From Gammaproteobacteria bacterium (GTDB lineage: Bacteria; Pseudomonadota; Gammaproteobacteria; Granulosicoccales; Granulosicoccaceae), in contig JAHQVR010000043.1 in assembly GCA_019634245.1 (NCBI GenBank), positions 1 to 32,347 on the forward strand: a stretch of 32,347 bases of DNA, given 5' to 3'. Positions 16,625 through 26,867 of this stretch are shown here, piece after piece. The notes under the pieces are model-generated. The model was given only the letters and a program-made list of their open reading frames with translations, ran no database searches and had not been told where the DNA came from. Each line of letters starts with the position of its first letter. Within the stretch, counting starts at the first letter, position 1. A program made the translations under genes and the position numbers.

Positions 16625-19600
16625 CTACTTAGACTTTAGCACCGACTGATCAATACGAAGCGTTTTTCTTCGAAAGCACAGGCTTAGACCAGCTATGAGT
16701 AACAGCAGTGGCATTAGCGGATCTATTCGGTGAGCCGGTGCAGAAATTCGACATCCCCCTGCGCGCACACCCGTGCTCACTGGGCCAACTTCCGTTGCCG
16801 CGACAGCACCCGAAGCGGCCAGTTGAGCCTCTTCAACATCAGCAATCCCGTTGTTGTTCAGATCCGGCCAATTTCGCGTAAAGCCATCAGAAGAATCAAA
16901 GGCTGGCAATTGACCATCACCATCCAAGTCGACACCACCAGCCTCAACAATATCGAAAACGCCATCACCATCAGTATCCAAATCCAGATGATCCGGCATC
17001 GAGTCTCCATCGATATCATCGGGCACTCGCGGCGTATTCTGCAAACGATCGTCCATGCCATTGTTGTCTGAGTCGATAAAGGTATCTACGCGACCGTCAT
17101 TATCTCGATCACTGGACTGCTCCTGACTTTCCATCAGGTCGCTCAAGCCGTCATTATCGCTATCCAAATCATGTCGATCTTGTACACCGTCATTGTCAGT
17201 ATCCAATAATGTCAAAGGCTGTACTTCTAGAGAATCATCCAAACCATTGCGGTTGATATCGATAAATCCGTCGATCAGACCATTCCCATCGGTATCATCA
17301 CCACCCGCTTCAAACAAATCCGGGATTCCATCGTTATCACTATCACTGTCTAAAAAGTCGGCGATACCGTCCTGATCCGTATCTACAGGATTGTCTGGAT
17401 CAGATCCGTACTCCTGCCAATTGGGTATGCCATCGTTATCGGCATCGGAGTCTAAGTTGTTTGGTATACCGTCTCCGTCCTGATCACTGGCGCCTTCCAC
17501 GGCATCCGACACACCATCACCATTTGAATCCAGATCTAACTGATTGGGTATACCGTCATTATCAGAGTCTGTATTGCCTTCTACGGAGTCAGGTACACCA
17601 TCTCCGTCAGAATCAGAGTCCAAGTAATCGGGCACACCATCGGCATCAAAGTCGTTATTCTGCTCTTCACTATCGGGAATGCCATCGTTGTCAGAGTCGG
17701 TATCCCTGTAATCCGGGATACCGTCCCCATCACTATCACCAATGCCCTCAACGCGGTCAGGAATGCCGTCATTATCGGTATCTGTGGTATCAGGTAATGA
17801 ATCGGGAAGTTCTATGTAATCGGGTACACCGCTATTGTTCCTGTCTAAGGTTCCTTCAGCAACATCGGTAAGCCCATCATTATCAGAATCAGGATCTAAG
17901 TAATCGGGTATACCGTCGGAGTCGGTGTCAATAGCACCTTCGACAATATCCAGGATGCCATCGTCATCCGAATCCGAATCTCGAAAATCCGGTATCAAAT
18001 CACCATCCGAATCCACCATCCCCTCAACCCGATCACTTATGCCATCTGAGTCAGAATCCGCATCCCTGAAATCTAGCACTGAATCGGAATCGGTATCGGG
18101 AGGCATCAGTCTGCTGATTCGAATGACATCATCGAGTCCGTCGCCGTTATTATCTTGGAAGTTGTCGATTTCGCCATCGCGATCGACATCCACACCATTG
18201 GCTTCAGCTAAGTCAGGAAGTCCATCGTTGTCCGCATCCCTGTCTATATAGTCCGCTAAGGAATCAGCATCTGTATCCGGAATGTCAAGTAGGCCTCCGC
18301 TCAATAGATCATGCAGTCCATCGTTATTGGTATCGACCCAACCATCGACAATTCCATCACCATTCAAATCGCGACCGCTGGCTTCAAAAGTATCGGTTAA
18401 ACCGTCATTGTCACTATCAAGATCTTGCCCATCCTTGATACCGTCACCGTCAGAATCGATTAAATCGAACGCATCATCAATCCCATCTAGGTTACTGTCG
18501 TTACCACCGGTTACATCAACATCAAATGCATCGTCAACGCCATCACCGTCGGAGTCTATTTGGCTCAACTGCGCTTCCATAGCATCCGGAATACCATCGT
18601 TATCTGAATCAAGATCCAGATAATCGAGTAAGCCATCATTGTCAGTATCGGATTTGGCTTCAAGTAAGTCCGGAACTCCATCACCGTCGGCATCCCAATC
18701 CAATCGATCAATAGCACCGTCACCATCCGTATCTAGATTCGTCGACTCTGTCGAATCAGGAATGCTGTCGCCATCTGAGTCTTCATCGCGAAAATCGGCG
18801 AGGCCATCAGCATCACTATCTCGAGCAGACACAGAGTCATCGATACCATCAAAATTAACATCCATACCACCAGTGGCTTGAACATCAAAAGCATCGACAA
18901 TCCCATCTGAATCACTATCGATGGCAGACACCGAAGCCTCAATACGATCTGGCACACCATCGGCATCGGAGTCTAAATCACGATAATCAGGGGTACCATC
19001 GTTATCAGTGTCCGTCGGGTTCTCTGGATCGCCGCTGGCTTCAAACGCATCCGGAATCAAGTCGTTGTCAGAATCTCTGTCGTGATAATCAGGCCATCCA
19101 TCAGAATCGGTATCTCGCGGTGTCAGCGCTGAGGCTCCCACTTCAACCCGATCGCTAATGCCATCACCGTCCGAATCGCTATCGAGAAAATCACCAGCGC
19201 CATCACCATCAAAATCCCTCAACGCCAACAGGCCACCGGGTCCGTACTCAGCCCAATCTGGGATCGTGTCTGAGTCAGCGTCACCGGATTTGAGTCCCAG
19301 ATCGATCGTCAAGTTAGAAAAATCATCATTGGTATTTATATCCGCGATTCCAAAACTGTTGTCACCCAGTGGCTCGTCTCCTGCAGGAGCCTGGCTGGCG
19401 TTCACAGGTGGTGTACTGGAAAGCGAGATCGTATCGGAGCGCACGCCGTCGAGTCGAACATCGTAGATAGACTGTGCAGAGTGATCAATGTGTTGATTCG
19501 CATCGTCATTAGCAGGCTGACCATTCGCTGCTGGACTCCAATCCATAAAGGGCTGTCCAAGGGCAAACAGTGACGTTGGAATCTGAATGTAGTAATCCCC

Positions 19601-22600
19601 CTGAGACAATAAATCAAATAGGTAGTGACCTCCTATAGTCTGGGTCGTGCCCACCAACGCGTCTGTCAACGCGTTTCTCAAGTTCACCGTAGTTCCATCG
19701 GGTGCCAATTGATCGGTCGTTGGGCTATATCGGCCATCATCATCGATGTCAATAAAGACGAAATCGCCGACCGAATGCGAGGCAACATCTATGACCAAAC
19801 GCTGGGCTTTCACATACTGATCCACGGGCAGCGAATCAGAATCAATTCCAAACGTATTGGTGTACCGATCTCCCGCAGTGTTACCACTAGCTTGTAGCGT
19901 ATAGGTTAGTTGCATACCCTGCCGTGGGCTGCCATCGATGTCCAATTCATAGTTGGAAACAAACTTGATGGCGGTAACTTCGCCAAAGCTTGTTGGACAA
20001 ATGGAACTTGGCGACTGTGGGTTGAAGGTACCGGCAGTGAAGGTACACCAGCCACTCGAGTTTGCATCAGGCCGATGATCCACAGTTGACGCCGTATCGG
20101 CGGTGTAGAGTAACTCTCCAATTGCGGGTTCTACACCCGTGGGCACAGAACCGTCTCTGAACGTGACCACCGCTTCACCTGTCAATTCAAGCGTGCCGGA
20201 AAAACTCGATTCTGGTAGACGTGCGGATAGGCCAACACCATCACCATTGAAAGGCAGAACGTTGATCAGTGTGGGCGCATCCAATGTGCTAGTAACCGCA
20301 TAGTTATTAAATCGCAACGTATGCACTTGGGAATCATCGACAGGGTCCACCTGAACATCAGCAATGACATCAGCCTGAATGGCACCGGCTTGATCGACTA
20401 AAACGCCATGGTCACTGCTGTCGGACTCCAAGGCTGAATCAGCTAAGGCGCTCGCCTGTGCAGTCACGAGTGTGCCCGCAGGTAGAAGCGTATCCGTATC
20501 AGTACAAAAAACAATAGGGTCAATCGGGTTCGATGAATCAATATCACCCAGATACCAAGTCAACCGGGTTAGCCCTACACTAGGGGTATTGGGTTCAATC
20601 AAATCAGGCAACGTAGCACCACTAGTTGCTTGTGTGCAATCACTGCTGTACTCAACACCTTCGGGCAAGATGTTACGGACTTGCATATTTCTTGCGGTTC
20701 CACCAGCACTGGCAGTGGAATATACCGAGGGTTGTAAGTGCCACACAATGGAGTTGCCAGCCAAGATAGATTCGACAACACCGTTAGCTGCGAGTGGAAT
20801 AAGCGTGGATTGGGTGACATCCACCGACACTTTGGTGATTGTGACGCGATCTCCATCACTATGCGTGCTCTCAGGCGAAGGCCGATAACCAGCATTCCTC
20901 CAAGTGTTGTGGAGATTGTCTGAGCGATACGTACTAAACGCAGCAGCGACGGTTCCCACTGGAATCAGCTCACCATCGTTAGGACCGCCATAAAATTCAT
21001 TACGAACGTTTAGAGGCAGTATTAAACGAATCAAATGAGCCGGTTCAAGTGATGTAGTCAGTGGATCAATAGCGGATACGCGGATAACATTGATGTCATC
21101 AAGCCCAACGGCCAGCGGATCTGTCGACCAATTTACAATAGACGGATCATCGCAATTCAAACCTCGCATGGTCTGCCAATCACCCTCATAGCGATTGGTG
21201 CTACTGTTAAAGTCTGGCGTACCATCCGCATCTCCATCAATCGGATTGTCGGAGCCAAAGTCAGCTGTGCCGTACTCGATTTGCCATTCAGTTCGATCGA
21301 AACCGGCATAAGTGTGGTTTCCAATAAACGCATATTGCGAATCAGCTATTCCCACCGCTGATCGTTCAACCAGCCGACTCACCGTATTATCAAATTTACT
21401 GCAAAGCTCTGCATTCGCTAGCGACGTGCCGCCATTGTTATACAGAGTCGGAAAGTGACCGTAGCCAACACCGGGCTCAACGGAACCAGTACCGGTGTGA
21501 AAACTTGGCACTACCGGCGTGTAGGTATAACCGCCAGCGTCGGTAGCACTGGATATAACTCCATGATAAAAACTCGCCGTGTTATTTAGTGTGAGAGCCA
21601 ATGGACCGGTACAATTATTACTGGACGATCCATCGGGCATCGCGGCCCCATTGTAGCCAGGCTCGACTCCGGCTGAGTAGTTAGAGGTACCGTGGCTACT
21701 CAAAGGGTCGAAATCACTCAGGCAATTTGACACCCGAATCGTTCCAGCACCATCGCCTGGCACCCCATCTGCAGCATCGATCGCCGAAAATGGAATCCAT
21801 ACCCTAAGTCGGTAGGCCGCAACGAAATATGGCCCATTAACCAAGGATGTGCCATTAATGGTCTCTGTGGGGTAACGAAGGCCAAGGCTATCAGCATTAC
21901 TGACGGTGAACGTATAACCGGTTGTGTGATCGCCGGCGTATGCACAGGTTCCGGAATCGACCACTTTTTTCTCTATGGGCAAATCGCTATGATAATTTTC
22001 CTTACCGAGAACGACGTTTCCCCACCTAGAGGGATTGGGACGACACTCGATGATCCTGTAGGGAAAACTATACGGGGTAACACCATCGGCTTCCGTCGCA
22101 GTGATTTGAGTTCCAAAGGTAAATGTATTTGCAAGCTCCTGCATACCCTTTGCAGCTCGCACCGAATCTGCGGCCACATGTGCGGTGAAATACATAACGT
22201 AGCCGGGTTCAGAACCTGCTCCAACATTGTAGTTCGCCACATAGCTTTTATACATAGGGCGTTGGGTTTCATCAATATCAAAGGCGGGGGCTGCTGATAT
22301 TGCATACGTATTGCTATCAAAATAGCTTACCGATGGTGCAGTTATATTACCGCCACTATCAAGCCCATAAACTCGTTGCTCCGTCGTGAAGGTAGCGCCG
22401 TCAGCTGAAGAGGCCAAAGGTCGTACCGACACCGCAAAGGATTTCTGTTCACCATTCCCCATCGACCCCAGATTGCACATTAGGGTGATTGAACGGTCAG
22501 GATTTATAGTTAGACTGGAGCTTGGGGATTCACCACCCGGGCCTTGGGGTGGGCTCAAGCAGATAACCGGAATTTTCGCTAATTCAACATCAGCATCGGC

Positions 22601-22897
22601 ATCTGGTCTTATCGTTTGTTCGAGAATAACGGAGTGTACTGGTGGCTCACTCGGCAACACACCACTTACCGAAACAGACCAAGAAAAGTGGATTAGATCT
22701 CCTGTACGCACCCGATTGTCTGTATCACCACAGTCATCACCTGAATCAGTACAGGTTCCTGTGGTATTAAAAGGCGGTGTTCCGGAGTAGACACCCGCAT
22801 CGAAAGGACCCAGGCTTACATCAGCCGCCTGCGCTTGGGATAGGCATACACCTATCAACGCTAAAACGAGCGAGATCCTTGTTAGACACTTCACCAT
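16625..22897 (-). CDS. Giant secreted surface protein with calcium-binding (TSP type 3) repeats and a C-terminal sorting tail
   Basis: This protein of about 2090 residues has a signal peptide ([20 protein letters not shown], cleavage near QAQA|A). A long non-repetitive region to about residue 1030 is rich in beta-type sequence with scattered Cys. An SdrD-B-like module ([16 protein letters not shown], near 1040-1130) follows, then about 800 residues of [13 protein letters not shown] repeats that usually bind Ca2+. The tail has GGC, then a DP, a hydrophobic segment and FRRK. This resembles Cys-containing C-terminal sorting signals such as JDVT-CTERM, which are processed by an intramembrane protease and probably anchor the protein to the cell surface. 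The frame opens at 22933, but ATG 22897 (or the adjacent GTG 22894) with GGTGG upstream fits the signal peptide. An adhesin or matrix role is likely but inferred. Confidence 0.88.
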   Translation of the reverse strand: MVKCLTRISLVLALIGVCLSQAQAADVSLGPFDAGVYSGTPPFNTTGTCTDSGDDCGDTDNRVRTGDLIHFSWSVSVSGVLPSEPPVHSVILEQTIRPDADADVELAKIPVICLSPPQGPGGESPSSSLTINPDRSITLMCNLGSMGNGEQKSFAVSVRPLASSADGATFTTEQRVYGLDSGGNITAPSVSYFDSNTYAISAAPAFDIDETQRPMYKSYVANYNVGAGSEPGYVMYFTAHVAADSVRAAKGMQELANTFTFGTQITATEADGVTPYSFPYRIIECRPNPSRWGNVVLGKENYHSDLPIEKKVVDSGTCAYAGDHTTGYTFTVSNADSLGLRYPTETINGTSLVNGPYFVAAYRLRVWIPFSAIDAADGVPGDGAGTIRVSNCLSDFDPLSSHGTSNYSAGVEPGYNGAAMPDGSSSNNCTGPLALTLNNTASFYHGVISSATDAGGYTYTPVVPSFHTGTGSVEPGVGYGHFPTLYNNGGTSLANAELCSKFDNTVSRLVERSAVGIADSQYAFIGNHTYAGFDRTEWQIEYGTADFGSDNPIDGDADGTPDFNSSTNRYEGDWQTMRGLNCDDPSIVNWSTDPLAVGLDDINVIRVSAIDPLTTSLEPAHLIRLILPLNVRNEFYGGPNDGELIPVGTVAAAFSTYRSDNLHNTWRNAGYRPSPESTHSDGDRVTITKVSVDVTQSTLIPLAANGVVESILAGNSIVWHLQPSVYSTASAGGTARNMQVRNILPEGVEYSSDCTQATSGATLPDLIEPNTPSVGLTRLTWYLGDIDSSNPIDPIVFCTDTDTLLPAGTLVTAQASALADSALESDSSDHGVLVDQAGAIQADVIADVQVDPVDDSQVHTLRFNNYAVTSTLDAPTLINVLPFNGDGVGLSARLPESSFSGTLELTGEAVVTFRDGSVPTGVEPAIGELLYTADTASTVDHRPDANSSGWCTFTAGTFNPQSPSSICPTSFGEVTAIKFVSNYELDIDGSPRQGMQLTYTLQASGNTAGDRYTNTFGIDSDSLPVDQYVKAQRLVIDVASHSVGDFVFIDIDDDGRYSPTTDQLAPDGTTVNLRNALTDALVGTTQTIGGHYLFDLLSQGDYYIQIPTSLFALGQPFMDWSPAANGQPANDDANQHIDHSAQSIYDVRLDGVRSDTISLSSTPPVNASQAPAGDEPLGDNSFGIADINTNDDFSNLTIDLGLKSGDADSDTIPDWAEYGPGGLLALRDFDGDGAGDFLDSDSDGDGISDRVEVGASALTPRDTDSDGWPDYHDRDSDNDLIPDAFEASGDPENPTDTDNDGTPDYRDLDSDADGVPDRIEASVSAIDSDSDGIVDAFDVQATGGMDVNFDGIDDSVSARDSDADGLADFRDEDSDGDSIPDSTESTNLDTDGDGAIDRLDWDADGDGVPDLLEAKSDTDNDGLLDYLDLDSDNDGIPDAMEAQLSQIDSDGDGVDDAFDVDVTGGNDSNLDGIDDAFDLIDSDGDGIKDGQDLDSDNDGLTDTFEASGRDLNGDGIVDGWVDTNNDGLHDLLSGGLLDIPDTDADSLADYIDRDADNDGLPDLAEANGVDVDRDGEIDNFQDNNGDGLDDVIRISRLMPPDTDSDSVLDFRDADSDSDGISDRVEGMVDSDGDLIPDFRDSDSDDDGILDIVEGAIDTDSDGIPDYLDPDSDNDGLTDVAEGTLDRNNSGVPDYIELPDSLPDTTDTDNDGIPDRVEGIGDSDGDGIPDYRDTDSDNDGIPDSEEQNNDFDADGVPDYLDSDSDGDGVPDSVEGNTDSDNDGIPNQLDLDSNGDGVSDAVEGASDQDGDGIPNNLDSDADNDGIPNWQEYGSDPDNPVDTDQDGIADFLDSDSDNDGIPDLFEAGGDDTDGNGLIDGFIDINRNGLDDSLEVQPLTLLDTDNDGVQDRHDLDSDNDGLSDLMESQEQSSDRDNDGRVDTFIDSDNNGMDDRLQNTPRVPDDIDGDSMPDHLDLDTDGDGVFDIVEAGGVDLDGDGQLPAFDSSDGFTRNWPDLNNNGIADVEEAQLAASGAVAATEVGPVSTGVRAGGCRISAPAHRIDPLMPLLLLIAGLSLCFRRKTLRIDQSVLKSK
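16826..19290 (-). repeat. Degenerate tandem repeats encoding aspartate-rich calcium-binding motifs
   Basis: About 2.5 kb of the surface-protein gene consists of short repeats encoding variants of [21 protein letters not shown] and DGDGVPD. The unit spacing varies (roughly 12-25 residues), and longer units such as [17 protein letters not shown] are interspersed. On the plus strand these appear as recurrent CCATC and TC(A/C)GA(A/G)TC words. Such repeats are prone to unequal recombination, so repeat number may vary between strains. Confidence 0.9.
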
Positions 22898-23178
22898 ATC
22901 CACCGGTCGGTCCTGTTGCCGTACCTGAACCACTCAGCATCCTCTGCCTCGGTCCACTAAAACAGTTTGGTATCCTGCGTTAGAAACCTCCTTGTGATCA
23001 CGCACACATCACTTACTCTATTTGACGACCAATACACAGGCTTCTTGCGTACCAGTCGCACTAATTACTCTCACGATGAGACTTGGTTAGCAGTTTGAGT
23101 GTGGTTTCTGAGAATCAGATCTGTAGGTAGGGATCGAAAGCGCCGATAGCGCTATATCACCTTCGGATTTATCAGTAG
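22898..23178. promoter_or_regulatory. Divergent control region of the surface-protein and pseudo-ATPase genes
   Basis: These 281 bases separate two divergently transcribed genes and should hold both promoters. I could not assign convincing -35/-10 pairs. A perfect AAGGAGG on the minus strand (22987-22993) has no start codon at usable distance. A small AGCGC/GCGCT inverted repeat lies near 23140-23152. No known riboswitch or operator was recognised. Confidence 0.4.
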
Positions 23179-24417
23179 ATGCGCTCTACGCTATTAGCCA
23201 ATGACACAGCAACTCCCACCCCCAAGGAGTGGGTTGAAAGCGAGCTGCTGGTGCCAGAACTTGCCCAAGCAGAGCTCATATCCGCCTATCATGAAATTGA
23301 AGGATGGTTGGAGGGTCTGGACGAAACGTCTGCGAACATTATGCATATTCAGCGCGATCATGACAGATTGCGCGTTCGCTATTTGGGTTTAAACGCAGTC
23401 ACTGAATACTCAATGGAGCCCACTACTGAGTTGGTGTCTGCGTTGGAACACTTGCGAATCCGGGAGTGCAACCACCAAGCCCAACATCATAAAGCCTTGC
23501 CCGTAAAGGTCAAAGGTTTGCACTATCGTTTAATGGGAACGGGTACTAGTAATAATTATCTGCTCGAACTCAAAAGACTGAACAACGGTGCAACGATCCG
23601 ACTTCTGGATCAATGTCATATGTCTACCGATCAACTTCAACAATACCGCAGTTGGTTGCAAAAACCCTCTGGCATCGTGGCTCTTGCCAGCTCCGACCCG
23701 TTAGGTTTAGAGGAGCTCTCATTAGCGTCAACGATCGAAATGACGGCAGTTGACAACACATTGATGCGTATAGCTGCAGATTCAGTCCATGGATTACCAA
23801 GAGTTCAGCAACTGGAATTACATCACGCAGATACGGTACACCGAGCATTGACAATGAGCGCTGATGTTTTTGTACTGCACTGCGTGCAGCACTATGGAAT
23901 CGACACAGCCCGAATACCTCTTAGCTCTACGAAAATCATACAGAGTCTAGTAGCCATCGATGCCAGTGATGCGATAGTGCAGTTGTTATCACAGGGCTAC
24001 TCTACTACCGAAATAGCATTAAATTTACACGGAGTTGTTCAGCGCTATAGTTATCGCAGTTTGTGCGAACACTGTAAATCCATTGCACCACTGAGTGATG
24101 ACGAGCGGGAATGGATAAATCAGTTCAGACCCAGGTTTTCAGAAAACGTGATGGCCTGGTTGGATGATGGTGCAGTGCATCAATATATGCATGCCACTGG
24201 ATGTGATGCGTGTAATCACACAGGGTTCGGCAGCGTTCGCGCCGCCTATGAAATGCTAGCGCTCAGCGATGACCATCGAACTACTCTACTACGGGGAGAT
24301 GCATTGGGGCTAGTACAACAACTAAAGCAATTGCAAAACGGGGAGTTAATTCTTCTCAATGAAGCGCGGCGAGGCAAACTTAGTTTGGCTGAAATTCGAC
24401 GTACCTTACGCCTTTAG
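23179..24417 (+). CDS. Degenerate GspE/PilB-family secretion ATPase (pseudo-ATPase)
   Basis: This 412-residue protein follows the GspE/PilB/PilT fold from the N2-like domain (DRLRVRYLGLNAV, residues 62-74) through the ATPase core to the C-terminal domain. The C-terminal third aligns well: IALNLHGVVQRYSYRSLCEHC, then GCDACNHTGFGSVRAAYEML, keeping the zinc-binding cysteines 296, 299, 342 and 345. Where the family has Walker A (GPTGSGKT), residues 169-176 read LASSDPLG, without the Lys. Where Walker B reads IMIGEIRD, residues 229-236 read VFVLHCVQ. The His box (STLHTND) is SLVAID. ATP hydrolysis is therefore very unlikely. It may be a structural or regulatory partner of a type II secretion or type IV pilus machine. 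It is intact, starts at ATG without a strong ribosome binding site, and its TAG stop lies inside the first unit of the downstream repeat array. Confidence 0.8.
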   Translation: MRSTLLANDTATPTPKEWVESELLVPELAQAELISAYHEIEGWLEGLDETSANIMHIQRDHDRLRVRYLGLNAVTEYSMEPTTELVSALEHLRIRECNHQAQHHKALPVKVKGLHYRLMGTGTSNNYLLELKRLNNGATIRLLDQCHMSTDQLQQYRSWLQKPSGIVALASSDPLGLEELSLASTIEMTAVDNTLMRIAADSVHGLPRVQQLELHHADTVHRALTMSADVFVLHCVQHYGIDTARIPLSSTKIIQSLVAIDASDAIVQLLSQGYSTTEIALNLHGVVQRYSYRSLCEHCKSIAPLSDDEREWINQFRPRFSENVMAWLDDGAVHQYMHATGCDACNHTGFGSVRAAYEMLALSDDHRTTLLRGDALGLVQQLKQLQNGELILLNEARRGKLSLAEIRRTLRL

Positions 24418-24508
24418 CCCTTTAGCCCTTTAGCCCTTTAGCCCTTTAGCCCTTTAGCCCTTTAGCCATTTAGCCATTTAGCCATTTAGCCATTTAGCCA
24501 TTTAGCCA
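24413..24508 (+). repeat. Octanucleotide tandem array, 6 x TTTAGCCC then 6 x TTTAGCCA
   Basis: Twelve perfect 8-bp units run without interruption: six TTTAGCCC (24413-24460) then six TTTAGCCA (24461-24508), followed by TTTAAATTAATT and the ATG of the next gene at 24521. The stop codon of the pseudo-ATPase gene is the TAG of the first unit. The unit length is not a multiple of three, so TAG recurs in every frame. On the minus strand the first block reads (GGGCTAAA)6, a canonical G-quadruplex pattern (G3 runs with 5-base loops); the second block (TGGCTAAA) is not. Such arrays expand and contract by slippage. Confidence 0.97.
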
Positions 24509-24520
24509 TTTAAATTAATT

Positions 24521-25429
24521 ATGCTCAAACAATTAAAAATTCCAGCAATTCAATGGATAGCGGTGATTCTGAGCTCAACGCTCACCGCCTGTGGCGGTTC
24601 TTCCCAGCCTCAAACAGACAGTAATTTAAACGCTGACCGATCGCAGCCTTACGGCGATATACGAATCGTCAATCAAGGGGATAAGCTCACGGTGGATGCC
24701 TGGTTTTTAAATGTGGCGTTCACAGAACAAATCGATCCAACATCAAGCCCAGGGCTCTTTGGAGAAGCGCTATTCACTAGCGATGATGACCGATGCGTTG
24801 AGTTACAAACCCACTACAGAATTACTGACCCATCGTCACTGGAGCTTCTAGACAACACACAAGCTTCTAAACCAACTTCAATGGGGTCACAGGTTGGAGA
24901 ATACTGGCAATCAGCCTATTCCGTTGGGAATCAAATTACGATAGACACTCGCACTGGCACATACGCGAACTTGATGCCACAAGAACTAAACGGCTCGGTG
25001 TCATACGCCACCGAAGCACGGTGGATTAGAGATCCCTTCCCTGATGATGCCACGCTTAGCATACCTGGTAGTGAACACTTTCCGGCAGTTGAGGCTGTGG
25101 CGCTCAATGCTGTTAGTCAGATGGAGTCGGTATTGCCGAGTGAGAAAGTTGTCAATGTTGAGCAACCTCAGATTAGCTGGGAGCCCCAACCATCGCCGCA
25201 CACTCGCATACAAGTAAATTTCACAGCTTCTGATCAGCTGATGAACAGGGAAGTCGAACAAATTTCTTGCTCGCTACTCGACGATGGATCTTTCGAGGTA
25301 CCGATAGTGGTATTCAATACCTTTGCCGGTAGCCCTGCTATCAATTTTTCCATTCGAAGGGAAGTGTTTCAAACGTTGGAAATCGACGGAGCCATTTTGA
25401 ATATCACGCAGCAAGATTGGGCGTTGTAG
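24521..25429 (+). CDS. Lipoprotein, unknown function
   Basis: This 302-residue protein begins with a signal peptide and lipobox (WIAVILSSTLTACGGSS), predicting a lipidated Cys24 and an envelope location. The mature part is mainly polar with beta-like stretches and two further Cys (DDRCVEL, QISCSLL) that could pair. No domain was recognised. It begins 12 bases after the octanucleotide array. The upstream bases are AT-rich with no Shine-Dalgarno sequence, so expression may depend on coupling to the gene before it or on spacing set by the array. It is on the same strand as the pseudo-ATPase and converges with the beta-helix gene. It may belong to the surface-protein module, judged only from position. 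Confidence 0.75.
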   Translation: MLKQLKIPAIQWIAVILSSTLTACGGSSQPQTDSNLNADRSQPYGDIRIVNQGDKLTVDAWFLNVAFTEQIDPTSSPGLFGEALFTSDDDRCVELQTHYRITDPSSLELLDNTQASKPTSMGSQVGEYWQSAYSVGNQITIDTRTGTYANLMPQELNGSVSYATEARWIRDPFPDDATLSIPGSEHFPAVEAVALNAVSQMESVLPSEKVVNVEQPQISWEPQPSPHTRIQVNFTASDQLMNREVEQISCSLLDDGSFEVPIVVFNTFAGSPAINFSIRREVFQTLEIDGAILNITQQDWAL

Positions 25430-25475
25430 CTGAATTTGACAAGGCGTTTCAGCCGTTTATCAGCCACATCATTGC

Positions 25476-25501
25476 AGCGATTACCAGGGATATTAATCGC
25501 T
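25476..25501. terminator. Weak hairpin between converging genes
   Basis: AGCGATTA (25476-25483) and TAATCGCT (25494-25501) form a perfect 8-bp stem with a 10-base loop, between the lipoprotein stop and the stop of the leftward beta-helix gene. No T-run follows on either strand, so intrinsic termination is uncertain. Confidence 0.35.
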
Positions 25502-25540
25502 CCATTAGTGCAGAAATTCCCAAATTTTTAGCAGTTCCAT

Positions 25541-26806
25541 TCAATCTACAACTACATCGCTGCCGAGATTTCTAAGCTTTGGCGGTAGGGTGGCATCAAT
25601 CTGATTGCCTTTCATCTTAATACCATTGAGTCTCTCGCTGGCTGAACTCCCTAGTCCACCGGTGGAGATTTCGAACGGTACACACTGATCTCGGGCGACG
25701 ATGCGATTGTTTTCTACTGTATTCGGCCCATCCTTTACCAGCAGCGCCGTGCCCTCTTGGCAGATAAACACATTGTTCGACACGGTGTTATTTCTAGAGG
25801 TATCCGTGAACTGGCCGGGCAACCCGTTCAAAGTTGCACACCAACCGAGTGAATGATTCCGCCCTTGACGCGAAGCGACCTGTACACCAGAAATTCCCGT
25901 GTTTACAAATGCGTTGTTTTGAACAACGTTATTATTCGAAGGAGTTGACCGAACAACTGGACAGACAATACCTTTGAGTTCGCCACAATTCTGATAGAGA
26001 TTAATACCGCCTTCTCTATTATTTACAAACAAATTGTTTTCAATGACACTATCGTAGGTTGAGTCTATCGCAATAGCCTCGCGGGTTTGGTTGTTGGTGA
26101 TCACCGAGTTGGTAATGGACAAATTATGAGTGCCTGCTTCTGAATAAATAGCAATGCGCTCTGAGCGATCCACCACCACGTTATCGATACTTACGTTATG
26201 GGAGTAGGTGCCTAAATAAATACCTAAACCTGTGTCCTCTATAGTCAAATTGCGCAAGACTAGATCGCCATGACCAACAGGCAGAGGTTCTCCTTCACTC
26301 AAGACACCATCCCCGCCAAGCTCTCCACCAAAAAAACGCGTGGCTTGAATTCCTATATGGTTGGTACCGCGGATTGTACAGTTTTGTATGGTGATCCCAG
26401 TAAGGGATCGGTCATCCATGAATCGGACCGCCGGTATGCGGGTTGCTTCTGTGGTGACCGGACCATTGGGTAACTCCACGCGACCCCAACCATGATCGAT
26501 GGTGCCTCCACGGCAATCGAGTGTTTTGTCACTACGATCAAAAACAGTGGTTAATGGTAGCGACTCTGTATTCTCACAAAAACTTAAATCGGAATCCATC
26601 ACAATGCAGGTGTGCTGGGTTATATCCGTGGCTGACAGACAGGACGGATACTCTGATGCGTAGTGAACGACGGCGCATTGGGACAGTCGATTGTCGGTGT
26701 GGGGCAAAGCGCAATTGATTGGCTGACTATCCGCAAGCACCGTCCCCAGCATTGCTGTGGACAGTAAAATCGATCGACGGATTATCAACGGAACGGTGGC
26801 AATCAT
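25541..26806 (-). CDS. Exported right-handed parallel beta-helix protein, last gene of the kpsC-kpsS cluster
   Basis: Starting at ATG 26806 the protein has 422 residues and a signal peptide (MIATVPLIIRRSILLSTAML, cleavage near VLA|DS), so it acts in the periplasm or outside. The body shows beta-helix rungs with NN and N-x-F ladders (ITIQNCTIRGTNHIGIQ, VIENNLFVNNREGGINLY, VVQNNAFVNTGISGVQV, NTVSNNVFICQEG), as in polysaccharide lyases, epimerases and NosD-like proteins. Twelve Cys residues could form disulfides. A motif with NCGE and TPSNN also occurs in the beta-helix protein at 31378-32346, so the two are related. The open frame extends to 27049 over the kpsS 3' end; that extension lacks a signal peptide and is rejected. 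It follows kpsS by 61 bases. A capsule-modifying or lyase function is plausible but unproven; I see no certain catalytic site. Confidence 0.8.
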   Translation of the reverse strand: MIATVPLIIRRSILLSTAMLGTVLADSQPINCALPHTDNRLSQCAVVHYASEYPSCLSATDITQHTCIVMDSDLSFCENTESLPLTTVFDRSDKTLDCRGGTIDHGWGRVELPNGPVTTEATRIPAVRFMDDRSLTGITIQNCTIRGTNHIGIQATRFFGGELGGDGVLSEGEPLPVGHGDLVLRNLTIEDTGLGIYLGTYSHNVSIDNVVVDRSERIAIYSEAGTHNLSITNSVITNNQTREAIAIDSTYDSVIENNLFVNNREGGINLYQNCGELKGIVCPVVRSTPSNNNVVQNNAFVNTGISGVQVASRQGRNHSLGWCATLNGLPGQFTDTSRNNTVSNNVFICQEGTALLVKDGPNTVENNRIVARDQCVPFEISTGGLGSSASERLNGIKMKGNQIDATLPPKLRNLGSDVVVD

Positions 26807-26867
26807 ACCCCTAATTGGAGCAAATACTGGGCCTTTGAACCAAGGCCCGTGGTTGAAGTTTGGGGCG

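Noticed and set aside
17461..18881. Several plus-strand open frames rich in Ser and Pro opposite the calcium-repeat region
   Set aside because: They are the complement of the repetitive Asp codons of the giant protein, with no start signals of their own.
22987..22993. Perfect AAGGAGG on the minus strand upstream of the giant gene
   Set aside because: No ATG, GTG or TTG follows at usable distance, so it cannot be assigned to a gene; probably chance or a relic.
23030..23120. ACGCAAGAAGC on the minus strand resembling part of a c-di-GMP riboswitch
   Set aside because: The other conserved parts (CAAACC, tetraloop helices) are not present in the right order.
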